Assembly (NCBI GenBank): GCA_040386975.1
Contig: JAZKEO010000009.1
Coordinates: 1 to 64,000 of the forward strand
Direction: 5' to 3'
DNA from: M2408 sp040386975
GTDB taxonomy: Bacteria > Bacteroidota > Bacteroidia > Flavobacteriales_D > Crocinitomicaceae
Length of the DNA stretch: 64,000 nucleotides
The translations under genes and the position numbers were made by a program. Under the pieces are notes generated by a model. The model made no database searches. It saw nothing but the letters and a program-made list of their open reading frames with translations, and was not told the DNA's origin. Positions 7,405 through 18,800 of the stretch are shown here, in pieces. The number at the start of each line of letters is the position of its first letter. Positions within the stretch are counted from its first letter, which is position 1.

Positions 7405-9690
7405 ATGAAAAAAATAATATTCTCTTTAGCTTTATTAACAGGAATCAATGTTAATGCACAACTACCAGATGGTAGTATAGCTCCTGATTTTACTTTAACA
7501 GATATTGATGGTGTTTCTCACAACCTTTATACATATTTAGATCAAGGAAAAACGGTATTTATTGATGTATCTGCAACTTGGTGTGGTCCTTGTTGGGGAT
7601 TTCATGAGTCTGGAGCACTAGATGATCTTTGGGCAGCACATGGTCCAGCAGGTGGAAATGGTGTTAATGCAAATACAACTGATGATGTTATCGTTATTTT
7701 CATTGAAGGTGATGGGACAACCACAGATGCAGAGCTTCATGGCGGTACAGGTTCTCAAGGAGATTGGGTAACAGGTGTACATCATCCAATTATTGATTTA
7801 GCTTCTGGTGCAGAAGCTACAAATTTTAATGATGACTATGCAATTGGATATTTTCCAACAATTTATAAAATTTGTCCAAATAGAATTATTTCAGAACCAG
7901 GGCAAGCAACTGCAGCACAACTTTATGCTGGAGTAGCTACTTGTCCGCCTCCAGCTTTTCAAAGTGTTGATGTTAAAGCTTTATCTAACCAAGGAAACCT
8001 TAGTATCTGTGGCCCTGCAAACTACACTCCAAAAGTTCAAATACAAAACAATGGTTTGACAAATTTAACAGATGCATCAGTTTCTGTAACTTATAATGGT
8101 GTTGAGGTTTCAACAGGTACTTTTTCTGGTACTTTAGAGACATATGGTGTAGCAACTATCATATGTTCTGTGATTCCAAATTTCAGTGGTGGTAATTTAT
8201 CGTTTACGGTTACAAGTTCAGGTGATGCTGATCTAACAAATGATAATTTATCAGCTAATGTTATTGGAGCTATTGAAACTAATAATTCAATTCTATTAAC
8301 TGTAAAAACAGATGGATACGCAAGTGAAACATCTTGGAGAATTAAAACAGCAACTGGAACAACAGTTTCAGGTACTACAGACCCAACATTAGCGAACAAT
8401 ACAACATATAATTTTACTTATACTTTAACTAATTTAGGATGTTATACGTATGCAATAACTGATACATATGGAGATGGTATTTTAGCTCCTGGAATTGTCA
8501 ATGTAAGAGATTCTTATGGTAACGTTATTTTAACTGATGAAAATTTTGGTGAAGGAATTAATGTTCCTTTTAAAGTTGTTCATATTCTAGGTCAGGCACC
8601 AACAATTTCTTCTAATGGTACAATTACTGGCCAAACAGTTAACGTTTGCGGTACATCTGCTACTTTAACCTCATCAGCATCACAAGGTAATCTTTGGTCT
8701 AATGGTGCAACTACTCGTACTATTACGGTAACAAATCCTGGTTCATATTCGGTTACTGTTGACGGTTTAAGTTCTACAGTTTATGATGTTGTATTCTTAA
8801 CTCCTGCAACTGTTGACGCAGGTCTTGATGTAAATGCATGTGAAGGAGAAATGGTGACTTTAAGTGGTTCAGGAGCAGATTCTTACACTTGGAATAATGG
8901 CATTACAAATGGCACTGCTTTTAATGTGACGGCAACTACAACTTATACAGTGACTGGAACAGCTACTAATGGTTGTACAGATACTGATGTTGTTACTATT
9001 ACAAATGTAACTCCAACAGTAAATGCAGGACCTGATTTAAGTGTCTGTTCGGGATCAATGGTAACTTTAAATGGTTCAGGAGCAGATTCTTATACTTGGG
9101 ATAATGGCATTACAAATGGCGCTGCTTTTGCTGTAAGTGCTACAACAGACTATACTGTTACAGGAACAGCAAACGGTTGTACAGATACAGATGTAATTAG
9201 CATTACAAAATTAGATTTACCAACTGTAAATGCTGGTGCTGATTTAGATGTTTGTGAAGGTACAATGGTAACTTTGAATGGTTCAGGAGCAGATTCTTAT
9301 ACTTGGAACAATGGAGTAACAAATAACACAGCGTTTACAGCTTCTGGAACACAAACTTATACAGTAACTGGAACAGCTATAAACGGATGTACAAATACGG
9401 ATGTGGTGTCTGTTGCAACACATTCTTGTGCTAGTATCGATGAAAATTCTTCAAGTTTAATTAATGTTTATCCAAATCCATCAAATGGAAATGTAACAAT
9501 CAAATCTAATGAGTTGACACAATTTAAAACTGTTGAATTACTTGACCAATTGGGTAGAACATTATCAACTTGGAAAATCTCTTCAACAGTTATGAATATT
9601 GAATTGAAAGAAGTTGCTAATGGAAATTACACTTTAATTTTCAAAGGTGATAATGCTATCTCAACTCAAAAAATTCAAGTAAACAAATAA
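7405..9690 (+). CDS. T9SS-exported thioredoxin-fold protein with Ig-like repeats
   Basis: Secreted or surface protein of 761 residues. A Sec signal peptide (MKKIIFSLALLTGINVNA) precedes a thioredoxin-like domain (about 25-175) with the redox motif WCGPC and the cis-proline-type stretch GYFPTIYK. A middle beta-sandwich region follows. Then come three near-identical units of about 70 residues, each with VNAGxDLxVCxGxMVTLxGS and GADSYTWxNG (roughly 470-670). The last 75 residues are a type A T9SS sorting domain (INVYPNPSNGNVTIKS...GNYTLIFKGD...KIQVNK). It is probably exported through the SprA-containing pore and held at the surface. A redox role outside the cell is inferred from WCGPC only. Confidence 0.85.
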   Translation: MKKIIFSLALLTGINVNAQLPDGSIAPDFTLTDIDGVSHNLYTYLDQGKTVFIDVSATWCGPCWGFHESGALDDLWAAHGPAGGNGVNANTTDDVIVIFIEGDGTTTDAELHGGTGSQGDWVTGVHHPIIDLASGAEATNFNDDYAIGYFPTIYKICPNRIISEPGQATAAQLYAGVATCPPPAFQSVDVKALSNQGNLSICGPANYTPKVQIQNNGLTNLTDASVSVTYNGVEVSTGTFSGTLETYGVATIICSVIPNFSGGNLSFTVTSSGDADLTNDNLSANVIGAIETNNSILLTVKTDGYASETSWRIKTATGTTVSGTTDPTLANNTTYNFTYTLTNLGCYTYAITDTYGDGILAPGIVNVRDSYGNVILTDENFGEGINVPFKVVHILGQAPTISSNGTITGQTVNVCGTSATLTSSASQGNLWSNGATTRTITVTNPGSYSVTVDGLSSTVYDVVFLTPATVDAGLDVNACEGEMVTLSGSGADSYTWNNGITNGTAFNVTATTTYTVTGTATNGCTDTDVVTITNVTPTVNAGPDLSVCSGSMVTLNGSGADSYTWDNGITNGAAFAVSATTDYTVTGTANGCTDTDVISITKLDLPTVNAGADLDVCEGTMVTLNGSGADSYTWNNGVTNNTAFTASGTQTYTVTGTAINGCTNTDVVSVATHSCASIDENSSSLINVYPNPSNGNVTIKSNELTQFKTVELLDQLGRTLSTWKISSTVMNIELKEVANGNYTLIFKGDNAISTQKIQVNK

Positions 9691-9710
9691 GAAAAGCGTA
9701 GCTTTGATAC

Positions 9711-9764
9711 TATTGAACTAACGTTCAATAACAGAGCTTGAGATAAATTGAACGATAGTTCAAT
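9711..9764. repeat. Twin related palindromes downstream of the T9SS gene
   Basis: TATTGAAC-TAAC-GTTCAATA (9711-9730) and ATTGAAC-GATA-GTTCAAT (9747-9764) are two small hairpins with the same arms and different loops, 16 bases apart. Left arm of one can also pair with right arm of the other. Neither has a T-run, so they are not terminators. Confidence 0.55.
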
Positions 9765-9790
9765 AACAAATATTTTTTAAGTTACAAAGG

Positions 9791-9824
9791 AAAACCGCTT
9801 CAAATTAATGAAGCGGTTTTTTTG
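9791..9824 (+). terminator. Rho-independent terminator
   Basis: AAAACCGCTTC (9791-9801) pairs exactly with GAAGCGGTTTT (9810-9820) around an 8-base loop and continues into Ts. It closes the T9SS gene unit. Confidence 0.9.
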
Positions 9825-9848
9825 TTCTCATTAATTTAACTTTATTCC

Positions 9849-9880
9849 TTTGCAGAATTAAAGTCAAATAGTTACCTTTG
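9849..9880 (+). promoter_or_regulatory. maeB promoter
   Basis: TTTG (9849-9852), 20-base spacer, TACCTTTG (9873-9880); the ATG follows at 9919. Confidence 0.65.
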
Positions 9881-9918
9881 CCGGCTTGATTAATTTTCAA
9901 GATTTTAATACCAAAATT

Positions 9919-12183
9919 ATGGCAAAAATTAGAATTCAAGATGCTTTAGACTATCATTCCTCAGGTAAACCTGGGAAAATTGAAGTCGTTCCGACAAAGC
10001 CATATTCAACCCCAAGAGATTTATCATTAGCTTATTCACCTGGAGTTGCTGAACCTTGTTTGAAAATTGCAGAAAATAAAGATGATGTTTATAAATATAC
10101 CGCTAAAGGAAATTTAGTCGCAGTAATTTCAAATGGTACAGCTGTTTTAGGTTTAGGAGATATTGGTCCATTAGCTTCAAAACCAGTAATGGAAGGAAAA
10201 GGCTTGCTATTTAAAATTTTTGCTGATATTGATGTTTTTGATATCGAAATTGATGCAAGTGATCCAGAATTATTTATACAAACAGTAAAAGCGATTTCCC
10301 CAACTTTTGGAGGAATCAATTTAGAAGATATTAAAGCCCCAGAAGCATTTGAAATAGAACGCAGATTAAAAGAAGAATTAGATATTCCAATCATGCACGA
10401 TGATCAGCATGGAACAGCAATTATTTCTTCTGCAGCTTTATTAAATGCACTTGAACTTGCTGACAAAAGAATTGAAGATGTTAAAATTGTTATTTCTGGT
10501 GCTGGTGCAGCAGCAATGTCATGCGCAAAACTATATACTACTTTAGGGGTAAAAGTTGAAAACATCTTCATGTTCGACAGTAAAAGTTTACTTTGGCAAG
10601 GAAGAAAAGATTTAGAAGATAATAAATTATTTTTTGGTAAGCATGAAAAAAACATGACACTGGAAGAATCTTTCATTGATGCAGACGTATTTCTTGGTTT
10701 ATCAAAAGGAAATTTGGTTTCCAAAGAGATGGTTGCTTCGATGGCAAAAGACCCTATTGTTTTTGCTTTGGCTAATCCAGATCCTGAAATCACATACAAA
10801 GATGCTATGTCTGTTAGAAATGACATCATCATGGCGACTGGACGTTCAGACCATCCTAACCAAGTGAACAATGTTTTGGGATTCCCATTTATTTTTAGAG
10901 GTGCATTGGATGTCCGTGCAACAACGATCAACGAAGAAATGAAATTGGCTGCAGTGAAAGCGATTGCTTCCTTAGCGAAAGAAACAATTCCTGAAGAAGT
11001 AATTGAAGCTTATGGCGACAAAAGCATTTCTTTCGGCCGCGAGCAAATCATTCCAAAACCTTTGGATCAACGTTTGATTTATTACGTTGCTCCAGCGGTT
11101 GCAAAAGCAGCAATGGATTCAGGTGTTGCTAAAAATCCTATTTTGGATTGGGATGCTTATGAAAACGAATTAAAAAGTAGATTAGGACTTGGAAATAAAT
11201 TGTTGCGAAATTTAACAGTAAAAGCACAATCAAACCCAAAACGTGTTGTTTTTGCTGAAGCTGATAATTATAAAATTTTAAAAGCTGCTCAATTTGCTTC
11301 TGATGAAGGAATTGCTTTCCCTGTTTTATTAGGAAAACGTAAAAAAATTGAAGCTTTAATCGAAGAATATTCTTTAGAGTTCAATGAATTTGAAATTGTT
11401 GACCCTAAATCAGAAGAAGAAGAAGCAAGAAGAATAAAATACGGTTTAGCTTTCTTTGAAAAGAAAAAAAGAAAAGGTTTTACCGAATTTGAGTCTATTC
11501 AAATCATGCGTGAAAGAAATCACTTTGGTGCTATGATGGTTGAATTAGGTGATGCTGATGCCATGATTTCAGGTGCAACAAGAAATTACCGAGATGTTGT
11601 AAAACCTGCAATCCAAACAGTTGGAACAGAAAAAGATGTATCCGTAGTTTCTGGATTATATATCTTACTTACAAAAAGAGGTCCTTTATTTTTAGCCGAT
11701 ACAACGGTAAATTTGAATCCAACAGCTGAACAAATCGCTGAGATTACAAACAATGTTGCTAAAACAGTTCGTAAATTCAAAGTTACGCCAAAAATTGCTT
11801 TGCTGAGTTACTCTAACTTTGGTTCATCTCCAGGTGAAGATTCTCAAAAAATGGCTAAAGCAGTTGAAATCTTACACGAAAAATATCCTACATTGTGTGT
11901 TGACGGTGAAATTCAAGCTAATTTCGCTTTAAACAATGAATTGATGATGGAGAAATTTTCTTTTTCTCAATTAGCTAATAAAGAAGTGAATACCTTAATT
12001 TTCCCGAATTTATCTTCTGGAAATATTGCTTATAAATTATTACAAGAAATGACCGAAGTTGAATCTGTAGGACCAGTTTTAGTTGGTTTAAAAAAATCAA
12101 TTCACGTCGTACAAATGGGTTGCTCTGTAAGAGAAATTATTAACATGGTAAAAGTTGCTGTTGTTGATGCACAAAACAAATAG
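9919..12183 (+). CDS. maeB: NADP-dependent malic enzyme with phosphotransacetylase domain
   Basis: Oxidative decarboxylation of malate to pyruvate and CO2, supplying NADPH. The N-terminal malic domain has YSPGVAEPCLKIAEN and the metal/substrate region FGGINLEDIKAPEAFEIE, then MHDDQHGTA. The NAD(P)-binding half starts at VIVISGAGAAA-like sequence (KIVISGAGAAAMSCAKL). From about residue 425 to the end a phosphate acetyl/butyryl-transferase-like domain follows (AEADNYKILKAAQFASDEG, MVELGDADAMISGATRNY), which in characterised MaeB proteins is regulatory rather than catalytic. A TTG at 9886 is in frame, but the ATG giving MAKIRIQDALDYH is standard. ruvA follows after 96 bases. Confidence 0.96.
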   Translation: MAKIRIQDALDYHSSGKPGKIEVVPTKPYSTPRDLSLAYSPGVAEPCLKIAENKDDVYKYTAKGNLVAVISNGTAVLGLGDIGPLASKPVMEGKGLLFKIFADIDVFDIEIDASDPELFIQTVKAISPTFGGINLEDIKAPEAFEIERRLKEELDIPIMHDDQHGTAIISSAALLNALELADKRIEDVKIVISGAGAAAMSCAKLYTTLGVKVENIFMFDSKSLLWQGRKDLEDNKLFFGKHEKNMTLEESFIDADVFLGLSKGNLVSKEMVASMAKDPIVFALANPDPEITYKDAMSVRNDIIMATGRSDHPNQVNNVLGFPFIFRGALDVRATTINEEMKLAAVKAIASLAKETIPEEVIEAYGDKSISFGREQIIPKPLDQRLIYYVAPAVAKAAMDSGVAKNPILDWDAYENELKSRLGLGNKLLRNLTVKAQSNPKRVVFAEADNYKILKAAQFASDEGIAFPVLLGKRKKIEALIEEYSLEFNEFEIVDPKSEEEEARRIKYGLAFFEKKKRKGFTEFESIQIMRERNHFGAMMVELGDADAMISGATRNYRDVVKPAIQTVGTEKDVSVVSGLYILLTKRGPLFLADTTVNLNPTAEQIAEITNNVAKTVRKFKVTPKIALLSYSNFGSSPGEDSQKMAKAVEILHEKYPTLCVDGEIQANFALNNELMMEKFSFSQLANKEVNTLIFPNLSSGNIAYKLLQEMTEVESVGPVLVGLKKSIHVVQMGCSVREIINMVKVAVVDAQNK

Positions 12184-12200
12184 ACGTAAGACTAAAAGAC

Positions 12201-12249
12201 ATTAGACAAAAGACTGAGATTCAAAAAAGTCTTATGTCTTTCGTCTAAT
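12201..12249. repeat. AGAC-rich inverted repeat between maeB and ruvA
   Basis: ATTAGACAAAAGAC (12201-12214) pairs with GTCTTTCGTCTAAT (12236-12249), one G-T wobble. The surrounding text is built from AGAC words (AGACGTAAGACTAAAAGACA) and similar wording reappears just after sprA (TTAGACTTTAGACTTTAAGA), so it looks like a dispersed intergenic repeat. No T-run follows. Confidence 0.5.
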
Positions 12250-12279
12250 AGCGCAGCGGGTCTAATATCTGAAAAAAAA

Positions 12280-12855
12280 ATGATTAGTCACTTAAACGGA
12301 AAATTAATAGAAAAAAATCCTACCAATTTAATTGTGGAATGCAATGGTGTTGGCTATGAGGTGAAGATTTCTTTACATACTTTTTCGTCTTTAAAAAGTG
12401 AAGAATCTATTTTTATTTATACACAACTTATCGTTCGCGAAGATGCTCAAATTTTATATGGCTTTTCAACGAAAGATGAGCGCGACATGTTCAATTACTT
12501 GATTTCTGTTTCTGGAATTGGTCCAAATACGGCGATGATTATGCTTTCGTCTTTAGTTCCAGAGGAAATTGCAAGTGCTATCACAACAGAAGACGTGAAA
12601 ACAATTCAAAGTATCAAAGGAATTGGAGTAAAAACAGCTCAACGTGTCATCATCGATTTAAAAGATAAAGTCTCTAAATTAAATCTTTCTACAGGAAATA
12701 TTTTCAGCGAAGGCAATACAAATAGATTTGATGCGTTAAATGCATTAGTTTCTCTTGGTTTTGACAAAAAAGTCATTGACAAAGCCTTAGATAAAATTAG
12801 TACTGGGGACGAAAGTGTTGAACAATTAATTAAATCCGCATTGAAGATTTTGTAA
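12280..12855 (+). CDS. ruvA: Holliday junction branch-migration protein RuvA
   Basis: Tetrameric DNA-binding subunit that holds Holliday junctions for the RuvB motor. 191 residues. The N-terminal OB-fold domain starts MISHLNGKLIEKNPTNLIVE and includes VGYEVKIS and YTQLIVREDAQILYGF. Two helix-hairpin-helix motifs follow (LISVSGIGPNTAMIML and IQSIKGIGVKTAQRVIIDLKD), and a C-terminal three-helix domain (RFDALNALVSLGF) contacts RuvB. The stop codon TAA shares its last A with the ATG of sprA, so sprA translation is coupled to ruvA. The ruvA-sprA order also occurs in Flavobacterium. Confidence 0.96.
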   Translation: MISHLNGKLIEKNPTNLIVECNGVGYEVKISLHTFSSLKSEESIFIYTQLIVREDAQILYGFSTKDERDMFNYLISVSGIGPNTAMIMLSSLVPEEIASAITTEDVKTIQSIKGIGVKTAQRVIIDLKDKVSKLNLSTGNIFSEGNTNRFDALNALVSLGFDKKVIDKALDKISTGDESVEQLIKSALKIL

Positions 12856-15800
12856 TGCAATTTAGACAGAAAGTAAAATATAATATCATCAAGAAAATCA
12901 GTATATCAAGTATTTTATGCTTGATTTTTTCGTATTCCCATGCGCAAACGCCTGATTCTAATGAGGTTGTTTTACCTTTTCCGATAAATAACAACATCGA
13001 CCCAACACAATCCAACAAACAAAGTTTTGATTTAGGCGATCCAAGTTCGGTGAAGCAAACCATTGTTTACGATCCAAAAACAGGAACTTATATTTTCAAA
13101 GAAACTTATGGTAGCACAGGTTTAAATTACCGAAATCCTTCTATGATGACCATGGAAGAATACATGGATTACGAAAGAAGAAAAAGTCAAAAGGATAATT
13201 GGAAAGATAAAATTGACGAACAAACGAAAGAAAATCAACCTTTAATTCCTGGGATAAAAATTCCTAGTAAAGTTTTTCAAAATATTTTTGGTTCAGATGA
13301 AATTTCCATTCGTCCGCAAGGTTCTGTAGAATTAACTTTAGGAGTAAACTCATCTCGTTACGATAATCCAATTTTACCTGTAAAACAACGTCGCGTTACT
13401 CGTTTTGACTTCCAACAACAAATGCAAATTAACCTTGTTGGTCAAATTGGAACACGTGTGAAATTAAATACAAGTTACAACACCCAAGCTGCCTTTGATT
13501 TTGATAATATCAGTAATTTAGCTTGGAATGGTGACGAAGATAACATCGTTCAAAAAGTAGAACTTGGAAATGTTAACCTACCTTTGAACACTTCATTGAT
13601 TCAAGGTTCTCAAACTTTATTTGGTGTTAAAACTCAACTTAAATTTGGTCGTTTAACCATCGATGGAGTTATGGCTTCTTCGAAAGGAAAACGACAAGAA
13701 ATAAATATTGCTGGTAAAGCACAGGTTCAAAATTTTGAAATCACAGCAGATAATTACGAAGCTAACAGGCATTATTTTGTTAATCAATATTTTGTTGATG
13801 CTTACGATGCAGCGATGGCAGAACTTCCAATTGTTAAATCTGAAATCAACATTACAAAAATTGAAGTTTGGTTGACAAATCGTGTTAACAATACTGAAAA
13901 CACAAGAAACATTCTAGCATTTTCTGATTTAGGTGAAGCAAAAAAAGAAGATTTAGAAGGTGGACCAAATGTTTTAACGAGTTCGGCTTTTCCTGATAAC
14001 GAAGCAAATAATTTATATGCTTGGTTGTCGAATCAACCACAAGTAAGAGCTTTTTCAAGTTCTGTTTCAGCTTTATCGGCACAAAATATTTCTCCTGGAC
14101 CATTTCAACAAGCAACTCATTACGAAAAAGTTGAAAATGCACGAAAATTATCTGAACAAGAGTTTACTTACAACCCGCTTTTAGGATTTATATCCTTAAA
14201 TCAAGCTTTAAATAATGACGAAGTTTTAGCGATCTCTTACCAATATACTTACAAAGGAGAAACGTATCAAGTTGGAGAATTTTCAACCGATGGAATTGCT
14301 GGTCAAGACGCTTTAATATTAAAATTACTGAAACCAACCATCACAAAACCAAAATTAAAAATTTGGGAATTGATGATGAAAAACGTTTATTCTATTGGTG
14401 CTTATCAGTTGGATAAACAAGGATTTAGATTAGATGTTTTATACAACAATCCTGAAACTAGTTTACCAGTAAATTTCTTCCCTTATGAAGGTTTGGACAA
14501 AGATCAATTGGTTACTTTGGTTGAAATGGATAAGTTGAACATGAATAATCAACCTTTTTCGGACGGATTATTCGATTTTGCCCCGATGACCTTTAGTGGA
14601 AATAGAGCTGAAAATGGTGGTACAATCAACCCAAAAAATGGACGTGTTTATTTCTCTACCGCTGAACCTTTTGGTAAAACTTTGTACAACAAAATGCTTG
14701 CTCAAGGAATTCCAGAAATTACGGCAAATACAATTGCCTACACTGAATTATACGATTCAACAAAAACTGCCGCTCAGCAAATTCCATCCAAAAATCGTTT
14801 TATTTTTAGAGGACAATATCAATCTTCTATCAGTTCAGATATTCCATTAAATTCACTAAACGTTCCGCAAGGTGCTGTAACTGTTACCGCTGGAGGTTCA
14901 AAATTGGTTGAAGGAACAGATTTCACAGTAGATTATAATTTAGGTCGCGTAAAAATCTTAAACACAGGAATTTTAGAATCCAATACACCAATTAAAATTT
15001 CTATTGAAAGTAATTCCGTTTTTGGTTTCCAATCCAAATCGCTTTTGGGAACACATTTGAATTACAAATTCGGAAAAGATTTTAATGTTGGTGCAACTTG
15101 GATGCGAATGATGGAACGCCCTGTTACACAAAAAGTTGACATAGGAAGTGAACCTTTCAAAAACAATGTTTTAGGTTTGGATATTGCTTTCAAAAAAGAT
15201 TTACCTTTTTTAACCAAATTAGTTGATTTTCTTCCAGTTATCTCAACTAAAGCGAAATCAAATATTTCCTTTACAGGAGAACTTGCAACTTTAATTCCAG
15301 GTGTTCCAAGAGCCATTTCGAAGGAAGGTGTTTCTTATATCGATGATTTTGAAGGAAGTCAAAGTACCATTGATTTAAGAACTTCAAGTGCATGGAGATT
15401 AGCTTCAATTCCTCAAGGTCAATCAGATTTATTTCCTGAAGCGACAAAAAAAGATTTAAGTTCGGGTTTCAAGCGTGCTAGAACAAACTGGTATTTAATT
15501 GATTTATTGTTTTACCAAAACAACAATTTAACGCCTCAGCACATCAAAGACGACCCAACAATGCTTTCCGATAGTCGTATGCGTTTGGTGCAACAACAAG
15601 ATATTTTCCCTAACTTACAACAACAAGTTGGAACTTTTACAAATATTCCTATTCTCGAATTGGCTTACTATCCAAAAGAAAGAGGAATGTATAATTACGA
15701 CACAACAAATACGGTTGACAAGTTTGGTAATTTCACAAATCCAGAAAATCGTTGGGGAGGAATTATGCGTTCTTTATCCACGAATGATTTTGAGCAAACG

Positions 15801-18800
15801 AACATCGAGTTTATTCAATTTTGGGTTTTAGACCCGTTCAATGAAGATGCCGAAAATGTAAATCCTGATGCTTCACACAATGGTGGAGATTTGTACTTCA
15901 ACCTTGGAAATATTTCCGAAGATGCTTTAACGGATTCACGAAAAAGTTTTGAAAACGGTTTATCTTTGACTGGTACAGGACCAAATGTTGATTCAACAGA
16001 TTGGGCAAGAGTTTCAACACAACAAGTTGTTGTAAATGCTTTTGATACCGATCCAGCGACGCGTATCAATCAAGATTTAGGTTTAGATGGTTGGAATAAC
16101 GATCAGGAAAAAACTGCTTTTCAAAATTATGTTGCATGGGTGCAAAACAATCCAACTTTAAACGCTGATGTAAAAGCGAAAATGATTTCTGATCCATCAA
16201 ATGATGATTTTACTTTTTACCGTGATGATACTTATGATTCGCAAACTGCTGATATTTTAACACGATACAAACGTTTTAACGGCGTTCAAGGAAATTCTCC
16301 TACGACAGAAATGTCTGACACTATGAATGCTGATAGATATCCAACTCAAGCAACAAATATGCCTGACAATGAAGATATTAATCAAGACAACAACTTATCT
16401 GAATCAGAAAGTTATTTTCAATACAAAGTGAGTTTACGTCCAAATGATTTAGAAGTTGGAAAAAACAACATCACTAACATTCAAACTTACCAAAACGGAA
16501 ATAAAACAGAGCGTTGGATTCAATTTAAAGTTCCTTTAGCTGAACCACAAAAAGTTATAAACGGCATTACCGATTTCCGTTCGATTCGTTTCATGCGTAT
16601 GTTCATGAAAGGTTTTGACGAAGAAGTTTTATTGCGTTTTGCTCGTTTGGAATTTATTCGTGGAGAATGGAGAAGATATGCTCATGACTTAACATCACCT
16701 GGAGAAGTTATTCAAACAGATCCGAATTTAACTACTTTCAATATTGGAGCTGTAAACGTTGAAGAAAACTCTGAAAGAGAGCCGGTAAATTATGTTATTC
16801 CTCCAACAATTGTGCGTGAGGTCGATCCTTCACAAGTACAACAAAGACAAATGAATGAACAGGCTTTATTGCTTGAAGTCTGTGATTTAAGAGATGGTGA
16901 CGCACGTGCGGCTTACAAAAATGTTCAATTTGATGTGAGAACATACAAAAAATTAAAATTATTTGTTCACGCGGAAGAATTTTCCAAAACAAAACCTTTA
17001 AACAACGAAGACGTAACACTTTTTGTTCGTTTAGGAACTGATTTTACAGATAATTATTACGAATATGAACTTCCGCTTAGTCCAACGCTTTGGGGAGCTT
17101 CTTTAGACACAGACATTTGGCCAGAAGGAAACATGGTTGAAATTGACTTCGATAATTTATTGGCTCTAAAAAAGAAACGAAATAAGATTACAGAAGACCC
17201 AAATTCAAGTGTGACAAATTCTATTGAATATGTTGGTACAGATCCTGAAAATGACAAACGTTTACTAAAAGTGAAAGGAAGTCCAAACTTACAAGGAATT
17301 CGTACAATCATGATTGGAATTCGCAACCCAAGAAAAACAGACGATAATCCATGGGGAGATGATGGTTTGGCAAAATGCGGTATTTTTTGGGTAAACGAAT
17401 TACGTTTGTCTGATTTCCAAAATGGTGGTGGTAGTGCTGCTGTAGCAAGAATGCAAGTTCAAGCAGCTGATTTTGCAAATGTTTCTATGTCGGGAAGTTA
17501 CAAAGGAATCAATTGGGGTTCAATTGAAAGTCGTGTGCAAGAAAGACAGCGAAATGAGCAAATCAATTTCGACATGAATACAAACATGCAATTGGGTCAA
17601 TTTCTTGGAAAAAGAGCACGTTTATCTTTACCTTTCTTCTACGGTTATTCTGTTGGAATCATCAATCCTGAGTACGATCCATTTAATCCTGACATCAAAT
17701 TAAAAGATTACGAAGATTTGGCTGACAGAAGACGTCGTGCTCAGCTTGGTCAAGATTTCAATGAACGAAAATCATACAACTTTACAAATGTTCGCAAGGA
17801 ACGTAAAGAAGGAGCAAAAGCACATTTCTTTGATGTTTCAAATTTTGCTGTGAGTTATTCTTATAGTGAAGCTTTACGCCGTGATTTTAACTTGGATTTC
17901 GACAGAACAAAACTGTGGAAAGGTGGATTGACTTATAATTATTCGTTCACTTCCAAACCAATTGAGCCATTTAAAAAAGTGAAATTCATGCAAAAATCAC
18001 CTTGGTGGGCTTTGGTGCGCGATATGAATTTGTATTTAACTCCTAAAAATATTTCTTTCAACAACGACTTACAACGTAGTTATAATGAACGAAAAATTAG
18101 AAATAACTTAGCTCCAGATTACGAATTTACACCTGTTTACGTTAAATCTTTCTTTTGGAATAGAACCTATAGTTTCGGTTACGACATCACGAAAAATTTA
18201 AAATTTACGTTTAACGCCAACAACAGAGCTTTATTTGACGAAGCAAATGGAAAAGTGGACAGAAAAGATGATCCTTTGAATTATCAACTTTTCAAAGATT
18301 CGATTCGTTCTCAGATGTCAACATTTGGAAAAACTACCGATTACACACACGATTATAATTTCTCTTACAACGTACCTTTTGACAAAATTCCAATTCTAAA
18401 TTGGGTAACAGCCAATGCAAAATACAGCGGAACGTACAATTGGCAACGTGGCCCTTTAGGACAAAGTGAATATGGAAATGTGATTCAAAATAGTCGCGTT
18501 GTAAATGTTTCTGGACAAATGAATTTTGTAACATTATACAACAAAATTCCTTTCTTCAAAAAAGTCTTAGACGATGGAAAACAACAACGTGGCGGTGTAA
18601 CTACGAAACCAAAAACTTCCACACTCGATAAAAAACCTGAAATCGAAAAGCCAGAATCGGAAATGACGGCGAAAGAATTACGTAAAAAGAAACGCAAGGA
18701 AAAACGCGAAGAAAGAAAGAAAAAACGTGAGGAAGAAGCGGAGAAAAAACGCAAAGGAAAAGTGCATCCTGTTGCTGGATATTTAGGTCGTTTGGTTATG

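Noticed and set aside
18660..18760. Lys/Arg/Glu run in sprA as a frameshift or assembly artefact
   Set aside because: The frame stays open and the charged loop is typical of SprA proteins.
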